Source: Mucilaginibacter segetis
GTDB taxonomy: Bacteria > Bacteroidota > Bacteroidia > Sphingobacteriales > Sphingobacteriaceae
Length of the DNA stretch: 64,000 nucleotides
Direction of reading: 5' to 3'
Assembly (NCBI RefSeq): GCF_016522075.1
Contig: NZ_JAEHFW010000001.1
Coordinates: 1,612,001 to 1,676,000, forward strand
The notes under the pieces were generated by a model that was given only the letters and a program-made list of their open reading frames with translations, had not been told where the DNA came from and searched no databases. Shown here in pieces: positions 17,626 to 26,887 of the stretch. The translations under genes were made by a program, and so were the position numbers. Position 1 is the first letter of the stretch. Each line of letters begins with the position of its first letter.

Positions 17626-18066
17626 ATGCATAAATTAATTGCATCCATATTTGGAATAGGTTACGTAAAAGGCGGCGGTACACTGGCTGCCATAGTAACC
17701 TGCCCGTTGATTTATTGGATCTGGCAATGGCATACGCCTGCTGCCCTACCGGTAATTACTTTGTTTATAACTTTATTGGGTATATATGTAGGCGATAAGG
17801 TGGAGCCCTATTGGGGAAAGGATAGTTATAGGGTAGTGATTGATGAAGTTTCGGGAATCTTGGTAACGATGTTATTTATTCCGGCTAACTTATATTTGTT
17901 ATTATGCGGGTTGATATTATTCCGTTTTTTTGATATTTTAAAACCATTATACATTCGTAAAATGGAAAAACTGCCGGGTGGTACAGGTGTAATGATGGAT
18001 GATGTTTTAGCCGGAATTTATAGTAACATTGTATTACAAGTAATGGTTTATTTTTTAAAACTCTGA
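17626..18066 (+). CDS. pgpA: Phosphatidylglycerophosphatase A
   Basis: 146 residues with three to four membrane segments. Family landmarks: GIGYVKGGGTLAA at the start, then VIDEVSGILVTM, the conserved acidic motif of PgpA, and FRFFDILKP. It dephosphorylates phosphatidylglycerophosphate to phosphatidylglycerol in the inner membrane. Usual family length. Lies between terC and a GNAT gene on the same strand with short gaps, so probably co-transcribed. Confidence 0.93.
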   Translation: MHKLIASIFGIGYVKGGGTLAAIVTCPLIYWIWQWHTPAALPVITLFITLLGIYVGDKVEPYWGKDSYRVVIDEVSGILVTMLFIPANLYLLLCGLILFRFFDILKPLYIRKMEKLPGGTGVMMDDVLAGIYSNIVLQVMVYFLKL

Positions 18067-18075
18067 CCATCTAAT

Positions 18076-18510
18076 ATGGAATCTTCAATAGACATAAAAT
18101 ATCAACGTGAAAACGTACTTGCCCCCCAAGAGTTTATTGATGTTTTAAAGCGCAGTACTTTAGCCGAGCGCCGGCCGGTAGCTGATGTTGATAGAATAGA
18201 AGCCATGTGTAATAATGCTAATCTCATTATTACTGCACGTAATAATGGGAAACTGGTAGGTATTGCGCGATCGTTAAGTGATTTTGCATTTTGCACTTAC
18301 CTGTCGGATCTGGCAGTTGATGAAGCATTTCAAAAAATGGGGATAGGCTTAAGACTTATCCGTGAAACTAAAATACATTCTATTAATGCCAAACTTATCT
18401 TACTGGCGGCTCCCGCAGCAATTAATTATTACCCAAAAACAGGTATGACCCATCATCAACATTGCTTTTTGTTGGATGATATCAACGATTTGAAAGTAAG
18501 CGATAAATAG
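18076..18510 (+). CDS. GNAT-family N-acetyltransferase
   Basis: 144 residues. Core GNAT fold: RNNGKLVGIARSLSDFAFCTYLSDLAVDEAFQKMGIGLRLI, where the LAVDEAFQKMGIG stretch is the acetyl-CoA pyrophosphate loop (Q/RxxGxG/A). The substrate cannot be inferred. It starts 9 nt after pgpA and ends 33 nt from the convergent E1 gene. Confidence 0.88.
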   Translation: MESSIDIKYQRENVLAPQEFIDVLKRSTLAERRPVADVDRIEAMCNNANLIITARNNGKLVGIARSLSDFAFCTYLSDLAVDEAFQKMGIGLRLIRETKIHSINAKLILLAAPAAINYYPKTGMTHHQHCFLLDDINDLKVSDK

Positions 18511-18543
18511 TATACAATAGCATTTGATTAAATATCGCGCTGT

Positions 18544-20976
18544 TTAATAAATAGCAGGATATTTTGCCGGATTAGCCTCATGCATCATTTTATAAACCGC
18601 TTCAATCACATCATCAACAGATGGTTTGCTGAAGTAGTCGCCATCAGAACCGTATGGAGGACGATGTTCAGCAGCACAAAGTGTTTTTGGCTGTGCATCT
18701 AAATAGAAGTAACCATTTTGGGCCTCAATTACTTTTTGCAGAATATAAGCAGATCCTCCGCCAGGAATATCCTCATCAATCACCAATAATTTGTTGGTTT
18801 TTTGTAAGGAAGTGCCACAAGTATTATCTGTATCAAAAGGGTAGAGGGTTTGCGGATCAATAACTTCTATATTTATACCCATAGAGGCAAGTTCCTCGGC
18901 AGCTTCCATAACAATACGCAAGGTAGAGCCATATGTAACTACAGTTACATCAGTTCCTACTTTTATCACTTCGGCCTTGCCAAGTGGTATTGTAAATTCG
19001 CCGACATTAGCAGGCAACTTTTCTTTTAAGCGATAACCATTCAGACATTCAATAACTAAAGCTGGCTCGTCACCGCGTAAAAGCGTATTATACATACCTG
19101 CGGCTTGCGTCATATCTCGAGGTACACAAATGTGAACACCTCTCATAGAGTTAAGTATAATTCCTAAAGGCGATCCCGAATGCCATATCCCCTCTAAACG
19201 ATGACCGCGTGTACGTACAATAAGCGGTGCTTTTTGCCCACCCCTTGTACGATAGCTCAGGCTGGCCAGATCGTCACTTAAAACGGTTATGGAATATAAC
19301 AGATAATCAATGTATTGAATTTCAGCAATAGGTCTTAAACCACGCATGGCTAAGCCCATACCCTGGCCTATAATAGTAGCTTCGCGTATACCGGTGTCAG
19401 TAATACGTAAATCAGAATATTTCTTTTGCAAACCTGCAAAGCCCTGATTAACATCACCAATCGCGCCAACATCTTCACCAAAGGCTACAATGGCTTTATC
19501 ACGTTCAAAATTGGCGTCAAAACATGCGTTCAATACTTCTCTGCCATCTTTTAGAGGAGCATCGTCAGCATACTCCGGGGCAATAACCGGTACCAGCAAT
19601 GGCGATTGCGGTGTCCCTGTAAACAGCTTGGAATTAAACCGTTCTGTATTTTTTATATTCTCATCTGCAAGCCAATTAAGCAAAGCCTGTCTTTCCTCCG
19701 TTTGTTCATGTGGTGTTAGGCGCAAAGCTTTACGCACGGTTGCAATAGTATCCTTACGACCGGGGTCAATACAAGTTTGCAGGGAGGTAGTTACAGCAAT
19801 CAGATCATCCTTTTTTGAAGATTGATTGGCCATTTGTTGAATAAGGTGTACAGCAGTAATGTTTTCCGATTTTATCTCATTCTCCAAATCGGCCCATGCT
19901 TCACGCTGGCATTCCCTTACGTGCTTTTTGGCATTCGCCTCCAGTTCGTCTATTTCTTCGGAAGTAGCAATCGCCGATTCTATCATCCAATTGCGCATTT
20001 GCTGCAAGCAATCATGTTCGTTTTCCCAAGCCAGACGTTTTTTTGATTTATAACGCTCATGCGAACCCGACGTTGAGTGGCCTTGAGGTTGGGTCATTTC
20101 AATAACATGGATCAAAACAGGTACATGTTCCTCGCGACACAATTTAATGGCATGTTCGTAAGTTTCGCAAAGCGCTACATAATCCCACCCGGGTACTTTA
20201 AAAATTTCGTATCCGTTACCATCCTCATCACGTTGAAAGCCCTTAAGTACTTCTGATATATCTTCTTTAGTAGTTTGAAGATTTGCAGGAACAGAGATGG
20301 CGTATGCATCGTCCCACACTGAAATAGCCATGGGGACCTGTAATACTCCGGCAGCATTAAATGCTTCAAAAAACAAACCCTCGGAAGTTGAACCGTTTCC
20401 TATTGTACCAAAAGCAACTTCGTTTCCATTTACTGAAAATTGTTTCAGATATTCAAGTTCTTTATTCTTACGGTATAACTTTGATGCATAAGCTAACCCT
20501 AATAAACGCGGCATGTGACCACCTGTAGTGGAAATATCCGCAGCTATATTCATGGTTTCTGACTGGTTAGTCCAGTTTCCATCTTTATCAATATAACGGG
20601 TTGCATAGTGGCAGTTCATTTGCCGGCCCGCAGATGCAGGATCTTTATCTATATCCGGATTTGCATATAACTGAGCAAAAAATTCCTTCAGGTTGCTAAT
20701 GCCGGTAGCAAACATAAAAGTTTGGTCGCGGTAATAACCTGCACGCCAGTCGCCTTTACGAAAAGCCTTAGCCATAGCCAGTTGTGCAACCTCTTTACCA
20801 TCACCAAATATGCCGAACTTAGCCTTACCTGTTAGAACTTCGCGCCTGCCAATAATACTCGCCTGGCGGCTTTCAAATCCAACACGGTAATCTGCAATCA
20901 CGATCTTCCTGAAATCGTCAAAACTTAGCTCAGCAGCAGTTAAACTGTTAGCTGTATTTAATACAGTTTCGGGCAT
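18544..20976 (-). CDS. Fused alpha/beta E1 of a 2-oxo acid dehydrogenase (branched-chain type)
   Basis: 810 residues joining the E1 alpha half (about 10-370, TPP-binding region with GNGSTSEGLFFEAFNAAG) to the E1 beta half (about 460-805, with AFGEDVGAIGDVNQGFAGL and GIREATIIGQGMGLAMRGLRP). Many other bacteria encode these as two genes; the fused form is frequent in Bacteroidetes. It catalyses thiamine-dependent decarboxylation of a 2-oxo acid and reductive acylation of E2, most likely feeding branched-chain acyl-CoA for iso fatty acids. No E2 or E3 gene is nearby. Substrate preference is inference. Confidence 0.9.
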   Translation of the reverse strand: MPETVLNTANSLTAAELSFDDFRKIVIADYRVGFESRQASIIGRREVLTGKAKFGIFGDGKEVAQLAMAKAFRKGDWRAGYYRDQTFMFATGISNLKEFFAQLYANPDIDKDPASAGRQMNCHYATRYIDKDGNWTNQSETMNIAADISTTGGHMPRLLGLAYASKLYRKNKELEYLKQFSVNGNEVAFGTIGNGSTSEGLFFEAFNAAGVLQVPMAISVWDDAYAISVPANLQTTKEDISEVLKGFQRDEDGNGYEIFKVPGWDYVALCETYEHAIKLCREEHVPVLIHVIEMTQPQGHSTSGSHERYKSKKRLAWENEHDCLQQMRNWMIESAIATSEEIDELEANAKKHVRECQREAWADLENEIKSENITAVHLIQQMANQSSKKDDLIAVTTSLQTCIDPGRKDTIATVRKALRLTPHEQTEERQALLNWLADENIKNTERFNSKLFTGTPQSPLLVPVIAPEYADDAPLKDGREVLNACFDANFERDKAIVAFGEDVGAIGDVNQGFAGLQKKYSDLRITDTGIREATIIGQGMGLAMRGLRPIAEIQYIDYLLYSITVLSDDLASLSYRTRGGQKAPLIVRTRGHRLEGIWHSGSPLGIILNSMRGVHICVPRDMTQAAGMYNTLLRGDEPALVIECLNGYRLKEKLPANVGEFTIPLGKAEVIKVGTDVTVVTYGSTLRIVMEAAEELASMGINIEVIDPQTLYPFDTDNTCGTSLQKTNKLLVIDEDIPGGGSAYILQKVIEAQNGYFYLDAQPKTLCAAEHRPPYGSDGDYFSKPSVDDVIEAVYKMMHEANPAKYPAIY

Positions 20977-21107
20977 ATAAAATTTTGTTTAGGCGGTAAA
21001 ATTAGGAAATTCTATTCTGTTTTTTGGTATAATCGGCCTTAAATCGGTTATTGTATGGTATAAAACGCATTGTTTTTACAATAGTTTTAAATTTACATTA
21101 AACCTTT

Positions 21108-21115
21108 TATATTTG
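21108..21115 (+). promoter_or_regulatory. -7 box for the DUF1573 gene
   Basis: TATATTTG lies 20 nt before the ATG at 21136. No clear TTG at the -33 position, so this is a half-supported promoter. Confidence 0.45.
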
Positions 21116-21135
21116 TAATAAGCAAATATATAACT

Positions 21136-21537
21136 ATGAAAAAAATATTGATGATATGCGCGGTACTTATTGGCTTTGCCTTTACCGCATCTGCCCAAGA
21201 TAATGAAAAAGCTGAATTTAAGTTCAACGAAGAAAAACATGATTTTGGAAAAATACCGCAAGGCACACCTGTTACAACCGTGTTTGAGTATACTAACGTA
21301 GGTACTCAACCACTTATCTTAACAGAAGTAAGACCTACTTGTGGCTGTACCATAGCTGATTATACTAAAACACCGGTTAAAAACGGTGAAAAAGGTACAA
21401 TAAAGATCACTTACAATGCAGCTGTAGTTTCGGCCTTTAATAAAACCATTGTGGTTACCTCAAACGCGAAAACACCTGTTAAATATTTGAATATTGTGGG
21501 TGAAGTTGTAGCTAAACCTGCGGTAAGCAGTAAGTAA
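21136..21537 (+). CDS. DUF1573 periplasmic protein
   Basis: 133 residues with a signal peptide (residues about 1-21, ending ASAQ). The DUF1573 core is clear: FNEEKHDFGKIPQGTPVTTVFEYTNVGTQPLILTEVRPTCGCT..., an immunoglobulin-like beta fold with the PTCGC motif, and IKITYNA toward the end. These proteins are widespread in Bacteroidetes; their function is unknown. Monocistronic, bounded by a strong terminator. Confidence 0.92.
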   Translation: MKKILMICAVLIGFAFTASAQDNEKAEFKFNEEKHDFGKIPQGTPVTTVFEYTNVGTQPLILTEVRPTCGCTIADYTKTPVKNGEKGTIKITYNAAVVSAFNKTIVVTSNAKTPVKYLNIVGEVVAKPAVSSK

Positions 21538-21559
21538 CAATTTTAATTTAATATTATAT

Positions 21560-21592
21560 AAGGTATCGGAGAGTTCTCCGATACCTTTTTTA
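21560..21592 (+). terminator. Intrinsic terminator after the DUF1573 gene
   Basis: AAGGTATCGGAG / CTCCGATACCTT perfect stem with a tiny loop, followed by a T-run. Confidence 0.9.
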
Positions 21593-21629
21593 TTTGATTT
21601 TGTTTCGCAAAAATACTATAGGATATAGA

Positions 21630-21658
21630 TTGAGATTTAACTGCTTTTATTAATTTTG
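21630..21658 (+). promoter_or_regulatory. Promoter abutting the aminotransferase start codon
   Basis: TTG at 21630-21632, 18 nt spacer, TAATTTTG at 21651-21658, a full match to the Bacteroidetes -33/-7 consensus. The ATG at 21662 is only 3 nt from the -7 box, so the transcript would begin at or just inside the first codons. Confidence 0.55.
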
Positions 21659-21661
21659 CGC

Positions 21662-22858
21662 ATGCCAAAAATATCGCAAAAGGGGGTACAAATGCCCGCT
21701 TCGCCCATTCGTAAATTAACCCCGTTTGCTGATAAAGCTAAATTAGAGGGCAAAAAAGTATATCACTTAAATATTGGTCAGCCGGATATTGAAACACCCG
21801 AAGGGATGTTGAGTGCCATTAAAGGAATAGATTTTAAGGTGTGGGCCTACACACCATCAGAAGGAACTTTAAGCTATAGGAAAAAACTTACCGGGTATTA
21901 CAACAAAATAGGTTATAACATCTCCCCGGAAAACATCATCGTAACAACCGGAGGATCGGAAGCCATTACTATAAGTATGATGGCCTGCCTTGACCCGGGT
22001 GATGAGGTGATAATCCCCGAACCATTTTACGCCAATTATAATGGCTTTGCCAACCAAAATGATATCATAGTAAAACCAATATTATCATATATAGATAATG
22101 GTTTTGCCTTGCCGCCTATAGCTGACTTTGAAAAATTAATAACGCCTAAAACAAAAGCTATAATTATTTGCAACCCTAATAACCCAACAGGTTATTTATA
22201 CTCGAAAGTAGAATTAGAGGCTTTAAAGGAATTAGCGTTAAAATACGATCTATATATTTTTGCAGATGAAGCTTATAGAGAGTTTTGTTATGACGGACGG
22301 TTATTTATATCTCCTATGCATTTAAGTGGACTGGATGAAAATGTTATTGTGATGGATACGGTAAGCAAGCGTTACAGTGCCTGCGGAGCCAGGTTAGGAT
22401 GTTTAATAACCAAGAACAAGGCTGTGATTGCAGCAGCGCTAAAGTTTGCACAGGCAAGGTTAAGCCCAGGTATGGTGGAGCAGATAGCAGGGGAGGCCGC
22501 TGTAGATACCCCCGATGAATACTTTGAAGCCGTGAATAAGGAATATACGCTTAGGCGTGACACGTTGGTAAATGCACTTAACAAAATGGATGGTGTTTAT
22601 TGCCCTAACCCGGGAGGAGCTTTTTACGTGGTGGCAAAGCTGCCAATTGACAATGCTGATAAATTTTGCCAATGGATGCTGGAAGACTTTAGCTATAAAA
22701 ACCAAACTGTAATGATGGCGCCCGCTACAGGTTTTTACAGCACACCGGATGCCGGGTTAAATGAGGTTAGGATGGCCTATGTATTAAATAATGACGATTT
22801 AAACGAGGCCATGATATGCCTGGCAGAAGCGTTAAAGATTTATCCCGGCAAACGGTAA
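21662..22858 (+). CDS. PLP-dependent aminotransferase, class I/II (aspartate aminotransferase-like)
   Basis: 398 residues. Fold type I features: NIGQPDIETPEG at the N-terminus, TTGGSEAI (phosphate cradle), NPNNPTGYLYS, FADEAYREF, and the PLP lysine in DTVSKRYSACGARLG. It transfers an amino group between an amino acid and a 2-oxo acid; substrate is not determined, though family members act on aspartate or aromatic amino acids. ATG at 21662 keeps the MPKISxKGxxMPxSPIRKL-type start; a second in-frame ATG at 21692 is preceded by AGGGGG and fits the promoter position better. Confidence 0.9.
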   Translation: MPKISQKGVQMPASPIRKLTPFADKAKLEGKKVYHLNIGQPDIETPEGMLSAIKGIDFKVWAYTPSEGTLSYRKKLTGYYNKIGYNISPENIIVTTGGSEAITISMMACLDPGDEVIIPEPFYANYNGFANQNDIIVKPILSYIDNGFALPPIADFEKLITPKTKAIIICNPNNPTGYLYSKVELEALKELALKYDLYIFADEAYREFCYDGRLFISPMHLSGLDENVIVMDTVSKRYSACGARLGCLITKNKAVIAAALKFAQARLSPGMVEQIAGEAAVDTPDEYFEAVNKEYTLRRDTLVNALNKMDGVYCPNPGGAFYVVAKLPIDNADKFCQWMLEDFSYKNQTVMMAPATGFYSTPDAGLNEVRMAYVLNNDDLNEAMICLAEALKIYPGKR

Positions 22859-22888
22859 ATTAATTTAGCAACAACGGTGGAATAGCTT

Positions 22889-22921
22889 TTGCAAACAGCA
22901 AACTAAAAATACGTATATTTG
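22889..22921 (+). promoter_or_regulatory. Promoter for ssrA
   Basis: TTG at 22889-22891 and TATATTTG at 22914-22921, 22 nt apart; 49 nt before mature tmRNA. Confidence 0.6.
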
Positions 22922-22970
22922 TAGTTGGATTATCTGCTACTGAAACTAACCATTGCTACTCTAACAAAAT

Positions 22971-23338
22971 GGGGTCGACCGGAATTGACAGGATGGAGAT
23001 AAATAGGTAAGCATGCAGCGCGTTGGGTGAATTAGCGCTATAATCTGAACGCTCAAACTTACAAATGGCGAAAATAACTACGCCTTAGCTGCCTAATTTA
23101 GAATTAGAATAGCTTTTGTCCCGCCGGTTTTCGGTTTCATTGGATCGGCATACGGGGCATCGAAAAATGAAAATAGCCTGCTTAAGGGTGTGGTAAGCAA
23201 GCGAAATAAAGCATCTAAGGAATAAGGTACAGGTAAGCGGTTAACCTTCCATATTCCCGACAATTAAATAACAGCTAAGCATGTAGAAAGCTTATCTTAT
23301 ACCATGTTTGGACGAGGGTTCGAATCCCTCCGGCTCCA
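22971..23338 (+). ncRNA. ssrA: tmRNA
   Basis: The 5' GGGGUCG pairs over 7 bp with 3' CGGCUCC to form the tRNA-Ala-like acceptor stem; the T-arm GGGTTCGAATCCC lies near the 3' end; the CCA end is not encoded. The tag frame begins at the resume codon GGC (23067) and reads GENNYALAA followed by TAA at 23094-23096, the typical Bacteroidetes tag. It rescues stalled ribosomes with SmpB (not in window). Its 3' end is duplicated at 24978. Confidence 0.97.
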
Positions 23339-23341
23339 CAA
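23330..23341 (+). repeat. Direct repeat copy 1, 3' end of ssrA (attL-like)
   Basis: CCGGCTCCACAA forms the end of the tmRNA acceptor stem. The same 12 nt recur at 24978-24989, and the match extends imperfectly upstream (AATC also shared; 16 of 19 positions). Confidence 0.6.
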
Positions 23342-23378
23342 AACGTTCGTAAGTTACTAAACACTTGCGAACGTTTTT
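23341..23378 (+). terminator. Terminator after ssrA
   Basis: AAACGTTCGTAAGT / ACTTGCGAACGTTT, a 14-bp stem with one G-T pair and an 8-nt loop, then a T-run. Confidence 0.88.
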
Positions 23379-23635
23379 ATTTAATAATTAGCCGCAAATC
23401 AGATAGGAAATGGTTTGTTATTTATTTAGTAGCCTCCACCGAATCACTTACCTTAAGTTGAACGTCTGTTTAGCTTACGTTTTTGTTAGAAGGCACATCA
23501 ATTTGGATACAAAAAAATAAATGAAAAATTATTATGGAATAATCTCTCAATTTGCATCATCTATTTATAAAATTAACTGCTTCGATTTGAATACCTATTA
23601 TACAATATCAACTAAATTGAATCAGATCTAGGCTA

Positions 23636-24847
23636 ATGAAGAAACCAATAATAGTTTTACTTTTAATATTATTGTCGTTTCAAGTTGTTCTTTCACAAAC
23701 GAAAGAAATTAAAGGCGACACCGCTTATTGGTACAAAAGAAATAGGGCATTTCAACGAACTTTGAAATTAAAGGATTTTGAAACATCAACTGATGAATTC
23801 AATTTCAGATTTAGCTATTATGGTCAAATAATTGAAATTAAAAAAGATAGTTTTAACATTAATGGGAATATAACAAATTATATTTATCATACTAAAAAAG
23901 CAAATAGAGGTAAAGTTGACACCTTATTTAGCAAAATAATTTTATCGCCAGAAAAAGCTAAAAGCATCTATAACGTTATTGTAAACTCTATGATTTTAAT
24001 ATTGCCGTCTGATAAAGAAATAAAGAATTGGCAACATGGAGCTGACGGAATTACTTATTTCGTCGAATACTCTGATAAAAAAAACTATTGGATAAAAAAC
24101 TACTGGACGCCTTCAGCGCAAGACTCTATTCCCGAAGCACTAATAGTACTGAGTTTTATTAAAAAACTTTCTGATTCATTGAATTTGGAAGTGACCTACA
24201 AAACCTTTAAAAACGGCTTACCAAAGCAAGGCTGTTATAATTCAGGAGGGATGACAAATACTTGTTATAATTCAAATGCTTTTGAATTAGGATATAGCGG
24301 AGCAACAAAATTACCATTAGGATTTTACACTTCATATAGTGCCTCATATATAGGCAAAACAAAAGTAAATTCGGGGGTTGTTCTACAATACAATTTTGAC
24401 AATAACAACTTTTACCACTTGAATTTTCAGATTTCAAAATGGAATATACTAGGTAAAGAATCCCAGCTTTCTGATTTCATTGTTTATAACTATCAAAACA
24501 GAAAACTTGATATTGACTGGCCAAACAATAATTTTCAAAATCATCAAATTGTATATGGATTAAACCTAAAAAGAAATTTTAGTGTAAGAACCGGATTGGA
24601 CTACTTAATAAATAAAAATAAAAAACTCGGAGTTTATTTATATGCGTCCAAATATCTTCGCAAACCAAACATTAGCACAGAATTATCATCCTCTATATTT
24701 AACAATCAGATAAATTACAAAGCGCAAATATTTAGATCTTTCAACTTAAACCGGATACTGATGGTAAACCGGATTACTTTAGGATTGGCTTATGAAGAGT
24801 TTATGCATTATAACGATGTTTACTTTAGCATTAGATTATCATTATAA
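23636..24847 (+). CDS. Hypothetical secreted protein, orphan gene in ssrA segment
   Basis: 403 residues with a signal peptide (about 1-20, ending VVLSQ). No motif I recognise. The first half is mixed alpha/beta and contains a cysteine pair around residues 200-212 (GCYNSGGMTNTCYNS). The second half (about 215-403) alternates short hydrophobic and polar stretches with many Tyr/Phe/Asn and ends in the strand FSIRLSL, which could be an outer-membrane beta-barrel. Isolated on its strand and AT-rich, in keeping with acquired DNA. Confidence 0.7.
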   Translation: MKKPIIVLLLILLSFQVVLSQTKEIKGDTAYWYKRNRAFQRTLKLKDFETSTDEFNFRFSYYGQIIEIKKDSFNINGNITNYIYHTKKANRGKVDTLFSKIILSPEKAKSIYNVIVNSMILILPSDKEIKNWQHGADGITYFVEYSDKKNYWIKNYWTPSAQDSIPEALIVLSFIKKLSDSLNLEVTYKTFKNGLPKQGCYNSGGMTNTCYNSNAFELGYSGATKLPLGFYTSYSASYIGKTKVNSGVVLQYNFDNNNFYHLNFQISKWNILGKESQLSDFIVYNYQNRKLDIDWPNNNFQNHQIVYGLNLKRNFSVRTGLDYLINKNKKLGVYLYASKYLRKPNISTELSSSIFNNQINYKAQIFRSFNLNRILMVNRITLGLAYEEFMHYNDVYFSIRLSL

Positions 24848-24977
24848 ACTACAGGCGCATTAGTTTTCCTTTTTGAATCTTTCTGTCGCTTCAATCGCAT
24901 CAAGCAAATCTATAACCAATATTAAAAAAATCTTCATTTTAAATAGCAGATTCAGAATTGGTTCTTAGGCAATCGGC

Positions 24978-24989
24978 CCGGCTCCACAA
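24978..24989 (+). repeat. Direct repeat copy 2 of ssrA 3' end (attR-like)
   Basis: Exact copy of 23330-23341, in the same orientation, 1.65 kb downstream, in non-coding DNA. Confidence 0.6.
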
Positions 24990-25087
24990 CATCTTTCTTA
25001 TTAATTTTAATTCCTTTAAAATATCGGTGCGAAATTCGATATAATTTGTCACTACAGCTCTTTGGGAGTAACTAACAGTGTTTAAAT

Positions 25088-26677
25088 TTAATTCTCTATT
25101 CCGGGGGGCGGCAGCAAGGTTAATGGGAAGGTAAGTGTGAATGTGGTTCCTTTATTTAATTCGCTTTTAACTGTAATATTACCACCGAGTCTTTCTACTT
25201 GCATCTTTACCATAAATAGCCCCATTCCTTTACCTTCAACACTCCAGTCAAAGCGCTTATATAAACCAAATAAATGCACCCCATGTTTAACCAAATCAAT
25301 GCCTTTGCCATTGTCACTTATATATATGTAAATGTTTGTTTCACTTAGTTTACTTGATATATTGATAACAGGTTGTATATCCGTTTGCCGATACTTTATA
25401 CTGTTTACTATTAAATTCTGAAATATACTATACAAGTAACTTTTTAAACTTAATAAACTGCTTATGGTACCGAAGTCATAATTGATATTTACATTATTTT
25501 TAGTGATAATATTATTGATGCTCATTTGTATCTCTTCCAACAGTATAGGTAACGAAACTATTTCAATCTTATCATTTACTTCGCTATTTACCTGTAAAAT
25601 GTTATTAAGATCAATAATTACTTTATCCATATTATGGACTGACGCAGACAGCGCGTTTAGAATTTCTTTATTCTCGATATCGTTTGAATTTGCAGACCTT
25701 AATAAATTTGACAAACCAATTATATTGGCTACAGGTGCTCTTAAGTTATGCGATACTATATAGGTGAACTGTTCCAGATCCTTATTTCGTTGTACAAGAT
25801 CCGCTGTCATTTTTTCGCGTTCTTCTTCAGCGTTACGCGCTTTGGTTACATCCTTAAAATTACAAACAATTGCACTTATGTTAACATCATGCAGCATATT
25901 AGTAAACGCACTTTCAATCCACAAATAATAGCCCTTTTTGTGTCTAACACGATTAGTAATCTTATACGCATGTCCTGGTTTCGTAAGTAAGTAATCAAAA
26001 AATAACTTAACACGTTCCACATCCTCCGGATGAACAATATCTACAGCATTGCCGGTAGTATCTTTATCTCCCCATCCGATGATTCGTTCACAGGACATAC
26101 TTCTGTAAAAAACTTTTAACGTACCATCAAATAATGTAATACCATCATAGCTGTTTTCTATAAGCTTCCTAAATCTTAATTCATTAGCAATTATCTTTTC
26201 AGTATTTACCTTCACACGCCTTTCCAATTCGGCATTTATTGCGGCCTTCTTTTCCTCAATTTTTTTACGTTCGGTAATATCCCGGGTAACCTTAGCAAAA
26301 CCAATTAAATGACCATTATCATTGTACAAGGTTGTAAAAACAACATTCGCCCAAAAAGCTGATCCATTTTTCCTTACTCTCCAACCTTCACATTCATATA
26401 ACCCATTTTTCAATGCCTGATTAAGATTGTGACGTAAAAGTTGCTTTTGCACATCATCAGAGCGATAAAATATAGATATATGTTTTCCAATGACTTCATG
26501 AGACTTATAACCCTTTATATTCTCGGCACCTTCATTCCAGCTTAAAATAAATCCGTTAGGATCAATCAAGAATATAGAGCAATCTTTTAAACTGGCTACA
26601 AGCAGCCTGAATAATTTTTCGTCTACACTTCGGTTTTCATGGTCAGAAACACTCACAGGAGTATGATAAACGGGCAA
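25088..26677 (-). CDS. PAS-PAS sensor histidine kinase
   Basis: 529 residues, cytoplasmic (no membrane segment). PAS domain about 20-140 (SIFLIDPNGFILSWNEGAENIKGY, with a PAC stretch GFAKVTRDITERKKIEE), second PAS about 165-285 (ITLFDGTLKVFYRSMSCERIIGW), then a dimerisation helix with the phosphoacceptor histidine in FTYIVSHNLRAPVANIIGL, and a C-terminal ATPase domain (NLIVNSIKYR, ISDNGKGIDL, GKGMGLFMVK). Likely phosphorylates a response regulator encoded elsewhere. Monocistronic. Confidence 0.92.
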   Translation of the reverse strand: MPVYHTPVSVSDHENRSVDEKLFRLLVASLKDCSIFLIDPNGFILSWNEGAENIKGYKSHEVIGKHISIFYRSDDVQKQLLRHNLNQALKNGLYECEGWRVRKNGSAFWANVVFTTLYNDNGHLIGFAKVTRDITERKKIEEKKAAINAELERRVKVNTEKIIANELRFRKLIENSYDGITLFDGTLKVFYRSMSCERIIGWGDKDTTGNAVDIVHPEDVERVKLFFDYLLTKPGHAYKITNRVRHKKGYYLWIESAFTNMLHDVNISAIVCNFKDVTKARNAEEEREKMTADLVQRNKDLEQFTYIVSHNLRAPVANIIGLSNLLRSANSNDIENKEILNALSASVHNMDKVIIDLNNILQVNSEVNDKIEIVSLPILLEEIQMSINNIITKNNVNINYDFGTISSLLSLKSYLYSIFQNLIVNSIKYRQTDIQPVINISSKLSETNIYIYISDNGKGIDLVKHGVHLFGLYKRFDWSVEGKGMGLFMVKMQVERLGGNITVKSELNKGTTFTLTFPLTLLPPPGIEN

Positions 26678-26887
26678 GTTGTTTGATCATTTGCCGGACA
26701 TTAAAATATATTATAGTTTATAAGGTGTGAATCAAATTAAAATCCTTTAGCACACTTGCTAAATTAATAACACCTATTATTTTTTGCAATACGTATTTCT
26801 ACTTGATTTTATCCTCTTTTATTAAAACAGATACAGCCTATATTTATAAGTAATATAAACACCATGATTAACAATTATAGAGGTAAA

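Larger units (their letters stand above)
23342..24989. mobile_element. Possible integration scar/mini-island at ssrA
   Basis: Segment bounded by the two CCGGCTCCACAA copies. It contains one orphan gene (23636-24847), visibly more AT-rich than its neighbours, and no recombinase. The 3' end of ssrA is a classic target of tyrosine recombinases, so a decayed integrative element is plausible. The first 250 nt after the ssrA terminator and the last 140 nt before the second repeat hold no convincing gene. Confidence 0.4.

Noticed and set aside
24860..24937. 25-codon minus-strand ORF ending in EATERFKKEN near the second ssrA repeat
   Set aside because: Could be the tail of a lost element gene, but it is too short to identify or to call.
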